From NCBI RefSeq assembly GCF_002088235.1, contig NZ_AQQV01000002.1, positions 682,001 through 746,000 on the forward strand: a stretch of 64,000 nucleotides of DNA, read 5' to 3'. Below are positions 28,076 to 35,831 of this stretch, one piece after another; position 1 is the stretch's first letter; the number at the start of each line of letters is the position of its first letter. The position numbers were made by a program, and so were the translations under genes. The DNA is from Oceanococcus atlanticus. Lineage in GTDB: Bacteria; Pseudomonadota; Gammaproteobacteria; Nevskiales; Oceanococcaceae. Under the pieces are notes generated by a model. That model worked only from the letters and a program-made list of their open reading frames with translations, ran no database searches and was not told where the DNA came from.

Positions 28076-29116
28076 ATGACTGAATTTCTCGTCGAGTACG
28101 GCCTTTTCCTGGCCAAGGCCGTAACGCTCGTTGCCGCCATCATTTTTGTTGTTGGCACCGTGCTGACCCTGGTTCGGCAAATGCGCGAACAGATGAGCGA
28201 GCAGCTCGAGATCAAAAACATCAATCGTCGCTACGAGACGATGACCGATATCCTGAATCAGGAATTGCTCAGCGACGACGAAGCCAAAGCTCAGAAAAAA
28301 CAGAAAAAGAAAGATCAGAAAGCCGAAGCCAAAGCTGCCAAGCAAGGCAACAAGCCAAGCCCGCACCCGAAACTTTTTGTACTGGATTTCGACGGTGATT
28401 TGCGTGCCAGCGCGGTCGACAACCTGCGTGAGGAAATCAGCGCAATTCTGCAGGTGGCCAAAGCGGAAGACGAAGTGCTGGTCAAAATCGAATCCGGCGG
28501 CGGTCTGGTTCACAGCTACGGCCTGGCGGCTTCGCAGCTCCGCCGCCTGCGTGATCGCGATGTGCGCCTGGTGGTGGCGATCGACCGCGTTGCGGCCAGT
28601 GGCGGCTACATGATGGCCGGCGTGGCTGATCACATCATTGCTGCCCCGTTTGCCATCGTTGGTTCAATTGGCGTCATCGCACAGATCCCCAACTTCCATC
28701 GACTGCTTAAAAAGAACGACATCGATTTCGAGATGGTTACCGCAGGCGAGTACAAGCGAACCCTGACCATGTTTGGCGAAAACGATGACAAGGCACGGGA
28801 GAAATTCCGCGAGGAGATCCAGGACACCCACGAGTTGTTCAAGGAGTTCCTGCTCGACACCCGGCCTAAGCTGGAGCTCGACAAGGTCGCCACGGGCGAA
28901 CACTGGTATGGGCGACGCGCGCTTGATTTGGGCCTGATCGACGAAATCAAAACCAGTGACGACTACCTGCTGGAATGCCTCAAAACCCGCGACATCTACA
29001 GCGTGGAGTACAAATCACGCCAACCGCTGGCGGAAAAAATCTCGCAAGCGGTGCAAGTATTCCGCAAACCACTCAATGTGGAGCGCCACGACTATCTGAG
29101 ACTGCAAAGCGAGTAA
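28076..29116 (+). CDS. sohB: Protease SohB (peptidase S49, SppA family)
   Basis: A 346-residue inner-membrane serine protease. One N-terminal membrane segment (about residues 8-30) is followed by a charged Lys/Glu-rich linker (KAQKKQKKKDQKAEAKAAK). The S49 core has LDFDGDLRASAVDNL, the nucleophile in VAASGGYMMAG, and IVGSIGVI. The catalytic Lys is expected in the KRTLTMFGEND region. It probably degrades membrane or periplasm-proximal peptides. It sits 26 bases after hemH and 10 bases before the PEBP gene, within a run of co-directional genes. Confidence 0.93.
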   Translation: MTEFLVEYGLFLAKAVTLVAAIIFVVGTVLTLVRQMREQMSEQLEIKNINRRYETMTDILNQELLSDDEAKAQKKQKKKDQKAEAKAAKQGNKPSPHPKLFVLDFDGDLRASAVDNLREEISAILQVAKAEDEVLVKIESGGGLVHSYGLAASQLRRLRDRDVRLVVAIDRVAASGGYMMAGVADHIIAAPFAIVGSIGVIAQIPNFHRLLKKNDIDFEMVTAGEYKRTLTMFGENDDKAREKFREEIQDTHELFKEFLLDTRPKLELDKVATGEHWYGRRALDLGLIDEIKTSDDYLLECLKTRDIYSVEYKSRQPLAEKISQAVQVFRKPLNVERHDYLRLQSE

Positions 29117-29126
29117 GGAGCCTGCC

Positions 29127-29756
29127 ATGCAACTGAACAGCAACAGCCTGCGTCACAACCAAGCGATCGACGGTGAGTTCGCCTTCTGCACCCCGCATCC
29201 CACGCAGCATGTGCAGATGGCAGCGAATCGCAACCCGCATCTGAGCTGGGACGATGCCCCAGCAGGCACCCAGTCCTACGTGGTCTGCTGCATCGACAGT
29301 GACGTACCAACCAAACCCGATGACGTGAACCAGGAGGGCCGCAGTGTGCCTGCCGATTTACCGCGCACCGAGTTTGTGCACTGGCTGGTCAGCGACATCA
29401 CACCCGACATCACCAGTATTGCCGCTGGCAGCTGCTGTGACGGGATCACCCCACGGGGCAAAACCGAGCCACCAGGGCCGGCCGGCAGCGTGCAAGGCGT
29501 CAATGACTACACCGGTTGGTTTGCCGGCGATCCGGACATGGAAGGCACCTACCTGGGTTACGACGGCCCCTGCCCGCCCTGGAATGACAGCCTGGTGCAC
29601 CACTATCACTTCACCGTGTACGCGCTCGACACACCCAGCCTCGGGCTCAAGCCCGGCTTCGACCTGGCGGCTTTACGCCAGGCACTCGAAGGCCACGTTC
29701 TGGCTGAAGCCACCCTGGTTGGCACCTACAGTCTGAATCCCGACGTGCCTGCCTGA
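29127..29756 (+). CDS. YbhB/YbcL-type PEBP (Raf kinase inhibitor-like) protein
   Basis: A 209-residue cytoplasmic protein of the phosphatidylethanolamine-binding family. NPHLSWDDAPAGTQSYVV, DSDVP, TEFVHWLVSDI and the ligand-site GYDGPCPPWNDSLVHHYHF are family motifs. Most bacterial homologues are 150-190 residues; this one has extra sequence around EPPGPAGSVQGVNDYTGWF. AAGGAG lies 6 bases before the ATG. Its physiological ligand is unknown. Confidence 0.9.
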   Translation: MQLNSNSLRHNQAIDGEFAFCTPHPTQHVQMAANRNPHLSWDDAPAGTQSYVVCCIDSDVPTKPDDVNQEGRSVPADLPRTEFVHWLVSDITPDITSIAAGSCCDGITPRGKTEPPGPAGSVQGVNDYTGWFAGDPDMEGTYLGYDGPCPPWNDSLVHHYHFTVYALDTPSLGLKPGFDLAALRQALEGHVLAEATLVGTYSLNPDVPA

Positions 29757-29830
29757 TCGGTTCCTACGGGGAACCGTTGCCACGCACAACAGTCACAGCA
29801 ACGCTTCCCCAAACAACACATTCGAATTCC

Positions 29831-31180
29831 ATGCGCAAAACCTTACTGCTTGCTCTGAGTCTCTTGATCATGCCTGCGGCTCACGCAGCACTGCCCCAGG
29901 CCGTCGCCGATGAACCTCTGCCGAGCTTGGCGCCCATGCTCAAGCAGGTCACTCCGGCGGTGGTCAACGTCCTGGTCAAGGGCAAAGGCCAGGTCCAGCA
30001 TCCGTTTTTCAATGATCCGAATTTTCGCCAGTTCTTCGGCGACCGGGTGCCTGAACGTGAAGTGCGAGGTCTGGGTTCCGGCGTGATCGTGAACGCCAAA
30101 CAGGGCCTGGTTCTGACCAACCACCACGTCATTGCCCAAGCGGATGAAATCAAGGTTCGTCTGGCCGACGACCGCGAACTGGAAGCCGAACTGGTGGGCT
30201 CAGACCCGGACAGTGACGTCGCTGTGCTGCGTATCCCGTCCAAAGACCTGACCGCGGTGGACATCGGTGATTCGGACAAGCTTGAAGTCGGCGACTTTGT
30301 TGTTGCAATCGGTAATCCGTTCGGTCTGCGCCAAACCGTAACCTCGGGCATTGTCAGCGCCAAAGGCCGCTCCGGGCTGGGCAATCGCTACGAAAATTTC
30401 ATTCAGACCGACGCCTCAATCAACCGCGGCAATTCCGGCGGCGCCCTGGTCGATCTGCGTGGTCGTCTGGTCGGTATCAACACCGCAATCATCTCAACCA
30501 GCGGCGGCAGTGTCGGGATTGGCTTTGCCATTCCGATCAAGTTGGCCATGTCGGTAATGGACCAGATTGTTGAGCACGGCAGCGTCAAGCGCGGCATGCT
30601 CGGCGTCATCGGTCAGGATCTGACCCCGGAACTGGCCAAGGCTTTCGGCCTGGATGCCGCGCGCGGCGCGGTTGTAGCGCGGGTGCTGGAAGACTCAGCA
30701 GCTGAGGCTGCCGGTCTGAAATCTGGTGACATCATCACCAAGGTGGATGGCCAGGAGATCCGCAATTTCGATGCCCTGCGCAATGCCATTGGTTTGTACC
30801 GAGAGGGCGACAAGGTCAAGATCGATTATCTGCGCGATGGCGAGCGCATGAGCGTCAAACTGGCCCTGGGCAAGAGCACCCTGCCGGGCGCCGCCAGCCT
30901 TGATCACCCGCGCCTGAACGGCGCCACGCTGCGTGACCTGCCGGAAGACCATCCGCTGGCCGATCAGTTGGACGGTGGTGTGCTGGTCGAAGACGTAGAA
31001 CGCAGCAGCCCGGCTGCGGAAGCAGGCCTGCGTCCTGGCGATGTGATCACCTCAGTCAATCGCAATGCCGTCAACTCGCTCAGCGCCCTGGGTGAAGTGC
31101 TGGAAAACACGGAAGACGATGCACAGCTCCTGCTGCACCTGAACCGCGGTCAGGGCGCCCTGTTCCTGCTGCTGCGCTAA
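29831..31180 (+). CDS. degQ: Do/DegQ-family periplasmic serine protease
   Basis: A 449-residue HtrA protease. The signal peptide (MRKTLLLALSLLIMPAAHA) sets the start at 29831 rather than the in-frame ATG at 29777. The trypsin-like domain has the triad His99 (TNHHVI), Asp129 (DSDVAVL) and Ser202 (GNSGGAL). Two PDZ domains follow (about 255-345 and 365-445), the second shorter. The absence of a long Q-linker near the N terminus favours DegQ over DegP. It degrades or refolds misfolded envelope proteins. Confidence 0.93.
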   Translation: MRKTLLLALSLLIMPAAHAALPQAVADEPLPSLAPMLKQVTPAVVNVLVKGKGQVQHPFFNDPNFRQFFGDRVPEREVRGLGSGVIVNAKQGLVLTNHHVIAQADEIKVRLADDRELEAELVGSDPDSDVAVLRIPSKDLTAVDIGDSDKLEVGDFVVAIGNPFGLRQTVTSGIVSAKGRSGLGNRYENFIQTDASINRGNSGGALVDLRGRLVGINTAIISTSGGSVGIGFAIPIKLAMSVMDQIVEHGSVKRGMLGVIGQDLTPELAKAFGLDAARGAVVARVLEDSAAEAAGLKSGDIITKVDGQEIRNFDALRNAIGLYREGDKVKIDYLRDGERMSVKLALGKSTLPGAASLDHPRLNGATLRDLPEDHPLADQLDGGVLVEDVERSSPAAEAGLRPGDVITSVNRNAVNSLSALGEVLENTEDDAQLLLHLNRGQGALFLLLR

Positions 31181-31188
31181 TCCGGCTT

Positions 31189-31217
31189 CCCGGCCCGGGC
31201 AGAACGCTCGGGCCGGG
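31189..31217 (+). terminator. GC-rich hairpin after degQ
   Basis: CCCGGCCCG and CGGGCCGGG form a perfect 9-base stem with an 11-base loop, 9 bases after the stop. There is no T-run, so termination would be weak or need a factor. Confidence 0.5.
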
Positions 31218-31294
31218 CTGCTTGTCATGCGCCTGTCACGAACCTCGGCGGATGTGTTTGTTATAGTGCCAAGACATCCCCACGGGGCTGCGTA

Positions 31295-32455
31295 ATGCGT
31301 ATTGTTGATCGTTACCCGGCCGTACGCGCCTGCTCCGAGGCGTTGATTGCGCCACTAAGCGCTGAAGATTGCGCCATCCAGAGCATGGATGATGCCAGCC
31401 CGGCCAAATGGCATCTGGCCCACACCACCTGGTTTTTCGAAACGGTTGTTTTGCAGGAGTTGGTCGCCGACTACAACCTGTTCAACAGCGACTATCCCTA
31501 TCTCTTCAATTCTTACTACAACGCGCTTGGCGAACGCCATGCGCGCCCGCAACGCGGCCTGCTGAGCCGCCCTAGCCTGGACGAAGTTCTGGCCTACCGC
31601 GCAGCCGTGGATCAGGCCATGCTTGCCCAACTGCCCAACGCCAGCAACGCATTTCTGCGACTGACCGAGATTGGCCTGAATCACGAGCAGCAGCATCAAG
31701 AGCTTCTGCTCACCGACATCCAGCACGCCTTCTTCTGCAACCCGCTGCACCCCGGCTATTGCGACAACGCGCCGATGGTGGATCAAAACCCGTCATCGCG
31801 GCGCTGGCTGGATATGGCTGCAGACCTGTATCAGATCGGCCACCAGGGTGATGCGTTCTGTTACGACAACGAAACGCCACCTCATCAGGTTTGGCTAAAC
31901 GCTTTCCAGATGGCCTCAACATTGGTTACCAATGGCGAGTTTCAAGCGTTTATTGACGCCGGTGGCTACCGTAACCCGACCTACTGGCTGTCCGACGGAT
32001 GGGATTGGGTGCAAAGAGAACAGCTCGAACACCCGCTGTACTGGCACCCCAAAGCAACCCAGGCTTTCAGTCTGCGCGGTGATCAGCCGCGCGCCGCAGA
32101 CGCCCCGGTGTGCCACCTGAGTTTTTACGAAGCCGATGCCTATGCGCGCTGGGCCGGCGCCCGCCTGCCGCTGGAGGCGGAGTGGGAAGTTGCCGCCAGG
32201 CTTTTCCCCGACGAAAACAACTGGATGGGCCAAGTCTGGCAATGGACAGCAAGCCCTTATCAGGCCTATCCCGGCTACCGCCCCCCGGCGGGGCCTCTCG
32301 GCGAGTACAACGCCAAGTTCATGTGCAACCAGATGATCTTGCGCGGCAGTTCAGCGTACACGCCGACCGACCATAGTCGTATCAGCTACCGCAATTTCTT
32401 TCACCCGCACTGTCGCTGGCAACTCAGCGGCCTGCGTCTGGCGCGAGACTTATGA
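31295..32455 (+). CDS. egtB: Ergothioneine synthase EgtB
   Basis: A 386-residue non-heme iron enzyme that joins a thiol (gamma-glutamylcysteine or cysteine) to hercynine with O2 to form the sulfoxide. The DinB-like N-terminal domain gives the iron ligands: His in KWHLAHTTWFFE and the pair in NHEQQHQE. The C-terminal formylglycine-generating-enzyme-like domain has WQWTASPYQAYPGYRP, FMCNQMILRGSSAYT and RNFFHPHCRW. Its stop overlaps the egtD start by 4 bases. gshA in the same window could supply gamma-glutamylcysteine if that is the thiol used. Confidence 0.93.
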   Translation: MRIVDRYPAVRACSEALIAPLSAEDCAIQSMDDASPAKWHLAHTTWFFETVVLQELVADYNLFNSDYPYLFNSYYNALGERHARPQRGLLSRPSLDEVLAYRAAVDQAMLAQLPNASNAFLRLTEIGLNHEQQHQELLLTDIQHAFFCNPLHPGYCDNAPMVDQNPSSRRWLDMAADLYQIGHQGDAFCYDNETPPHQVWLNAFQMASTLVTNGEFQAFIDAGGYRNPTYWLSDGWDWVQREQLEHPLYWHPKATQAFSLRGDQPRAADAPVCHLSFYEADAYARWAGARLPLEAEWEVAARLFPDENNWMGQVWQWTASPYQAYPGYRPPAGPLGEYNAKFMCNQMILRGSSAYTPTDHSRISYRNFFHPHCRWQLSGLRLARDL

Positions 32456-33396
32456 CTGCAGCGAAACATCAGCCCTTGCCGCTCACGCCCATGCAGACCG
32501 AGGTGTTGGGCGGCCTGTCGCGCGGCGACAAGCATTTGCCCTCCAAGTATTTCTACGACGCCGCTGGCGCACGCTTGTTCGAGCGCATCTGCGAGCTTCC
32601 GGAGTACTACCCAACGCGCACCGAACTGGCCATTTTGCGCACTCATCTACCCACCATATCGAAACAACTGGGACCGATGCGCTGGCTGGTTGAGCCGGGA
32701 AGTGGCAGCGGACTCAAAACCCGCCTGCTGCTTGAGGCACTGGATCAACCCGCCGGTTACGTGCCGATCGACATCAGCGATGCACAACTGAAAGCCTATG
32801 CGCAGGACCTGCGACAGGGTTTCCCGCACCTCAACGTGCGGCCGTTGAGCGCTGACTTTACCGCCGACTTGCAGCTACCAGAAGGCGTCAAGAAACCGGT
32901 GATCTGGTTCCCTGGTTCTACCTTGGGCAATTTCCGCCCAGCTGATGCCCAGGCCTTTCTACGCCGACTCAGCCGCTGGGGCGGCGGTGCCGGCGAGTTG
33001 CTGCTCGGCGTTGATCTGGTCAAACCGGTCGAGGTGCTGGAAGCGGCCTACAACGACACAGCCGGCGTAACAGCCCGCTTCAACCTCAATCTGCTACGTC
33101 ACCTCAACCACGCCGCAGGCTGTGATTTCGATCTCAGCCAGTTTCGCCACGAAGCCCGCTGGAATCCGCAGATCGGTGCCATACAGATGTTTCTGATCAG
33201 CCTGGGCGAACAAACCGTTCACGTGGCCGGGCATGCGTTTGCATTGGCCTCTCAGGAAGCCATCTGCACCGAGTATTCACACAAATACACGCCCACTCAG
33301 GTCGAGCAATTGGCGCACGCCTCAGGCTGGTCATTGCGCAACATGTACAGCGACCCGAAAAACTGGTTCGGCGTGTTTCACCTGGAATGCATCTAG
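32452..33396 (+). CDS. egtD: L-histidine N-alpha-methyltransferase EgtD
   Basis: A 314-residue SAM-dependent enzyme that trimethylates histidine to hercynine. KYFYDAAGARLFERICELPEYYPTR is the family's N-terminal signature (seen here as KYFYDAAGARLF and CELPEYYPTR). The SAM motif is VEPGSGSGLKTRLL, followed by YVPIDIS and WFPGSTLGNF. The C-terminal HKYT and GWSLRNMYSDPKNWFGVFHLE complete the fold. egtB and egtD form a two-gene operon; other egt genes (egtA, egtC, egtE) are absent nearby. Confidence 0.95.
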   Translation: MTAAKHQPLPLTPMQTEVLGGLSRGDKHLPSKYFYDAAGARLFERICELPEYYPTRTELAILRTHLPTISKQLGPMRWLVEPGSGSGLKTRLLLEALDQPAGYVPIDISDAQLKAYAQDLRQGFPHLNVRPLSADFTADLQLPEGVKKPVIWFPGSTLGNFRPADAQAFLRRLSRWGGGAGELLLGVDLVKPVEVLEAAYNDTAGVTARFNLNLLRHLNHAAGCDFDLSQFRHEARWNPQIGAIQMFLISLGEQTVHVAGHAFALASQEAICTEYSHKYTPTQVEQLAHASGWSLRNMYSDPKNWFGVFHLECI

Positions 33397-33446
33397 GCAC
33401 CAGTCGGGCCTGTTAAACTCTGGGTTTTCGTGCACGGTACGCCACG

Positions 33447-33641
33447 ATGACCGAACAACAATGGCTCAAGCTTGAGCGCCGTATTGATGCGCTGCTCGAC
33501 TCGCATGCCGCGCTGCGCGAAAGCAATCGCAAGCTGCGCATCGAACGTCAGGATTTGTATGAACGCAACGCCGAATTGCGCCAACGGCTGGAGAATGTCA
33601 TTGAGCGTATCAAGCGTCTGGAACTGGAGAGTGATGCATGA
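33447..33641 (+). CDS. TIGR02449-family small coiled-coil protein
   Basis: A 64-residue, highly charged, fully helical protein (RRIDALLDSHAALRESNRKL, ERQDLYERNAELRQRLENV) with a heptad pattern typical of ZapB-like and TIGR02449 proteins. It overlaps zapA by 4 bases, an arrangement common in gammaproteobacteria. It is likely involved in Z-ring organisation through zapA, but this is by association. Confidence 0.85.
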   Translation: MTEQQWLKLERRIDALLDSHAALRESNRKLRIERQDLYERNAELRQRLENVIERIKRLELESDA

Positions 33642-33979
33642 AACCCCATGACTCGGTGCCGCTGACAGTCAAAATCATGGGCCGCGAATATCAGGTGGCC
33701 TGCCCCAAGGAAGAACGTGATTTGCTGCTCGCATCAGCGCGTTATCTTGACGACCGCATGATCGCTATCCGCAAGCGCTCAGCCGGTTTGGGCATCGAGC
33801 GCATCGCGGTGATGGCGGCTTTGAATATGGCCCGCGAGATGCACCAGGCCGGGCAGTCTAGCGAAGCAGACCTCAGCCAAAGCGTCGATTTTGCGCTGGA
33901 TGGCAACCTGGATGATGGCGACGATGACCGCGCGCATCAGATGCAACTGCGTATCGACTCAGAACTTGAAGCCGATTGA
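33638..33979 (+). CDS. zapA: Cell division protein ZapA
   Basis: A 113-residue FtsZ-ring-associated protein. VPLTVKIMGREYQVACPKEE is the N-terminal beta unit, ASARYLDDRMIAIRK the helix, and ERIAVMAALNMAREM starts the coiled coil. The C-terminal tail is acidic. It is followed by 6S RNA and a 5-FCL gene, the conserved gammaproteobacterial order. Confidence 0.93.
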   Translation: MKPHDSVPLTVKIMGREYQVACPKEERDLLLASARYLDDRMIAIRKRSAGLGIERIAVMAALNMAREMHQAGQSSEADLSQSVDFALDGNLDDGDDDRAHQMQLRIDSELEAD

Positions 33980-33991
33980 ATCATCCCCACG

Positions 33992-33997
33992 TATAAT
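33992..33997 (+). promoter_or_regulatory. -10 box of the 6S RNA promoter
   Basis: A perfect TATAAT begins 12 bases before the expected 6S 5' end. The -35 region is poor; TTGAAG at 33966-33971 would need a 20-base spacer. Confidence 0.6.
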
Positions 33998-34003
33998 CCC
34001 TGA

Positions 34004-34195
34004 CCCGGTTCTACTGCGGTGCTCGATAGCGTGTCGGGAACCCCTTGAGCCAATTTTGTCACCCCGGGAGCGGGGCTTGCGCTTGTGTGCAAGTCCGCCA
34101 CGTAGCGGAAAGCCTGATGGCGTGGAGTGTCGCACCCACTTGAGACCTCGTCTCAAGGTCAATGACATGCGTCGGCACAGGCGGTGAACCGGGCC
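34004..34195 (+). ncRNA. ssrS: 6S RNA
   Basis: About 190 bases between zapA and the 5-FCL gene. CCTTGAGCC near the 5' side, GGGCTTGCGC, CAAGTCCGCC, GCGGAAAGCCTGA and the distal CCCACTTGAGAC/GTCTCAAGG hairpin follow the gammaproteobacterial 6S order. The ends CCCGGTTC (5') and GAACCGGG (3') pair to close the terminal stem. The RNA mimics an open promoter and binds RNA polymerase-sigma70. Both ends are estimated to within a few bases. Confidence 0.9.
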
Positions 34196-34774
34196 CTTAT
34201 TCCACCGACGCAGGCAGCTTCTGACAGGCGCGACCTGCGCCGCGAGTTACGTGCCCGGCGGCGCGCCTTAAGCCCACGCGAGCAACGACTCGCGGCTACG
34301 GCGCTGGCGCGAAGATTGCTCCAGCTGCCCCGCGTGAGCCATGCATCTCGAATGGGCGCGTATACCGCAGCGGGCAGCGAGTTGTCGCTGCAGTGTTTTC
34401 TTGAGCACTGCGCCATCGAACGCGTGGCCCTGCCCCAGGTTGTCGGCACACATATGCGTTTCCTGCCCGCCAGCGCCCCCAAACGGCGTCACCATCTGGG
34501 CTTTGAGGAACCCTACGGACGCCGCCCTTGGGCCATCTGGTCCATGAGCGTGATCCTCGTCCCTTTGCTGGGCTTTGATGCGGCTGGCAACCGCATGGGC
34601 CAGGGCGGCGGCCACTATGACCGAGCCCTAGCGCGTTTGCGCCCTCGCCGCCCGTGGTTGCTGGGCATCGCGCATGATGTGCAGGAACTGGAGCATGTAC
34701 CCACACAGACCTGGGATATTCCGTTGGATGGCATCATCACCCCAACGCGAACCATTTTGATACAAGGAACTTGA
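34184..34774 (+). CDS. 5-formyltetrahydrofolate cyclo-ligase
   Basis: A 196-residue enzyme (YgfA/Fau type) converting 5-formyl-THF to 5,10-methenyl-THF with ATP. RRDLRRELRARRRALS near the N terminus, VILVPLLGFDAAGNRMGQGG and the phosphate-binding GQGGGHYDRAL are diagnostic. The only plausible start upstream of the conserved Arg-rich helix is the GTG at 34184, which lies inside the 3' strand of the 6S RNA terminal stem. The gene is therefore probably made from the longer 6S read-through transcript. Confidence 0.88.
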   Translation: MNRALIPPTQAASDRRDLRRELRARRRALSPREQRLAATALARRLLQLPRVSHASRMGAYTAAGSELSLQCFLEHCAIERVALPQVVGTHMRFLPASAPKRRHHLGFEEPYGRRPWAIWSMSVILVPLLGFDAAGNRMGQGGGHYDRALARLRPRRPWLLGIAHDVQELEHVPTQTWDIPLDGIITPTRTILIQGT

Positions 34775-34778
34775 GCAC

Positions 34779-35240
34779 ATGGCCTACTGGCTGATGAAAT
34801 CCGAACCTGACGAATTCAGCTTCGACGATCTCAAAAACCGCCCTGAGCAAACAGAACCCTGGGACGGCGTGCGCAACTATCAGGCGCGCAATTTCATGCG
34901 CGACGCCATGCAGGACGGCGATGAGGTGTTCTTCTATCACTCCAATTGCGACATCCCTGGCATTGTCGGCATCGCACGCGTGCGCGGAGAAACCCGGCCG
35001 GACCACACCGCATTCGACCCGGACGACAAACACTTCGACCCGAAAAGCGATCCCGACAAACCTCGCTGGTATCTGCGTGACATCCAGTATGTGCGGCCGC
35101 TGGCGCGCACCATCAGCTTGAAAGAGCTCAAGGACCACGCTGAGGCATTGCAGGATTTCGCCCTGGTGCGACGTGGCAATCGTCTGTCGGTCATGCCGGT
35201 CGATGCACAACACTGGGATTACATCCTGGGCTTGGAATAA
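34779..35240 (+). CDS. EVE domain protein
   Basis: A 153-residue single-domain protein of the EVE (thymocyte nuclear protein 1-like) family. YWLMKSEPDEFSFDDL, WDGVRNYQARNFMRDAMQ, GDEVFFYHSNC and GIVGIARV are nearly invariant features. EVE domains bind modified bases in DNA or RNA and belong to the PUA-like group. It follows the 5-FCL gene by 4 bases and precedes a uracil-DNA-glycosylase-like gene by 3, so it fits a nucleic-acid maintenance operon. Confidence 0.93.
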   Translation: MAYWLMKSEPDEFSFDDLKNRPEQTEPWDGVRNYQARNFMRDAMQDGDEVFFYHSNCDIPGIVGIARVRGETRPDHTAFDPDDKHFDPKSDPDKPRWYLRDIQYVRPLARTISLKELKDHAEALQDFALVRRGNRLSVMPVDAQHWDYILGLE

Positions 35241-35243
35241 CGC

Positions 35244-35831
35244 ATGAGCAGGGGTGGCTCGCTCGACGCACTGCTTCAGCAAGTCCGCGCCTGCCAATTG
35301 TGTGCGGACAGCCTCGAACATGCGCCGCGACCCGTGCTGCAGGCCAGCCGCAGCGCTCAGATACTGATCGCCGGCCAGGCCCCGGGACGCCGGGTGCACG
35401 TCAGTGGCGTGCCTTTTGATGATCCCAGTGGCGATCGTCTGCGCAACTGGCTTGGGGTGGATGCCGCAACGTTCTACGACCCGGCGAAGATAGCCATACT
35501 GCCCATGGGGTTCTGCTACCCAGGGCATGGCAAAAGCGGCGACCTGCCGCCACGCAAAGAGTGCGCCCCCGCGTGGCGCGAGATGCTACTCGACAAACTG
35601 CCGCATATTCAGCTCACGCTGGTTTTGGGTCAGTACGCACTGGATTATCACCTCGACGGGGGCGAAGGCTCACTCACCGCGACCGTCGCCAACTGGCGGG
35701 CCTATTGGCCTGAGTTTCTGCCACTGCCGCACCCCAGTCCGCGCAACAACATCTGGTTGCGTCGCAACCCGTGGTTTGAGCAGGATGTAATCCCGCATCT
35801 TCAACAACGGATTGCGACGCTGCTTGACTGA
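35244..35831 (+). CDS. Uracil-DNA glycosylase-superfamily protein (COG1573-like)
   Basis: A 195-residue protein. Residues 10-60 (VRACQLCADSLE, ILIAGQAPGRRVHVSG) and the C-terminal HPSPRNN match the superfamily motifs GQAPG and HPS. Two Cys at the N terminus (CQLC) are present, but the four-Cys Fe-S set of family 4 enzymes is not obvious. The group is often annotated only as a uracil-DNA glycosylase family protein, and activity on uracil is unproven. It is the last gene of the 5-FCL/EVE run and ends 1 base before the convergent subtilase gene. Confidence 0.85.
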   Translation: MSRGGSLDALLQQVRACQLCADSLEHAPRPVLQASRSAQILIAGQAPGRRVHVSGVPFDDPSGDRLRNWLGVDAATFYDPAKIAILPMGFCYPGHGKSGDLPPRKECAPAWREMLLDKLPHIQLTLVLGQYALDYHLDGGEGSLTATVANWRAYWPEFLPLPHPSPRNNIWLRRNPWFEQDVIPHLQQRIATLLD

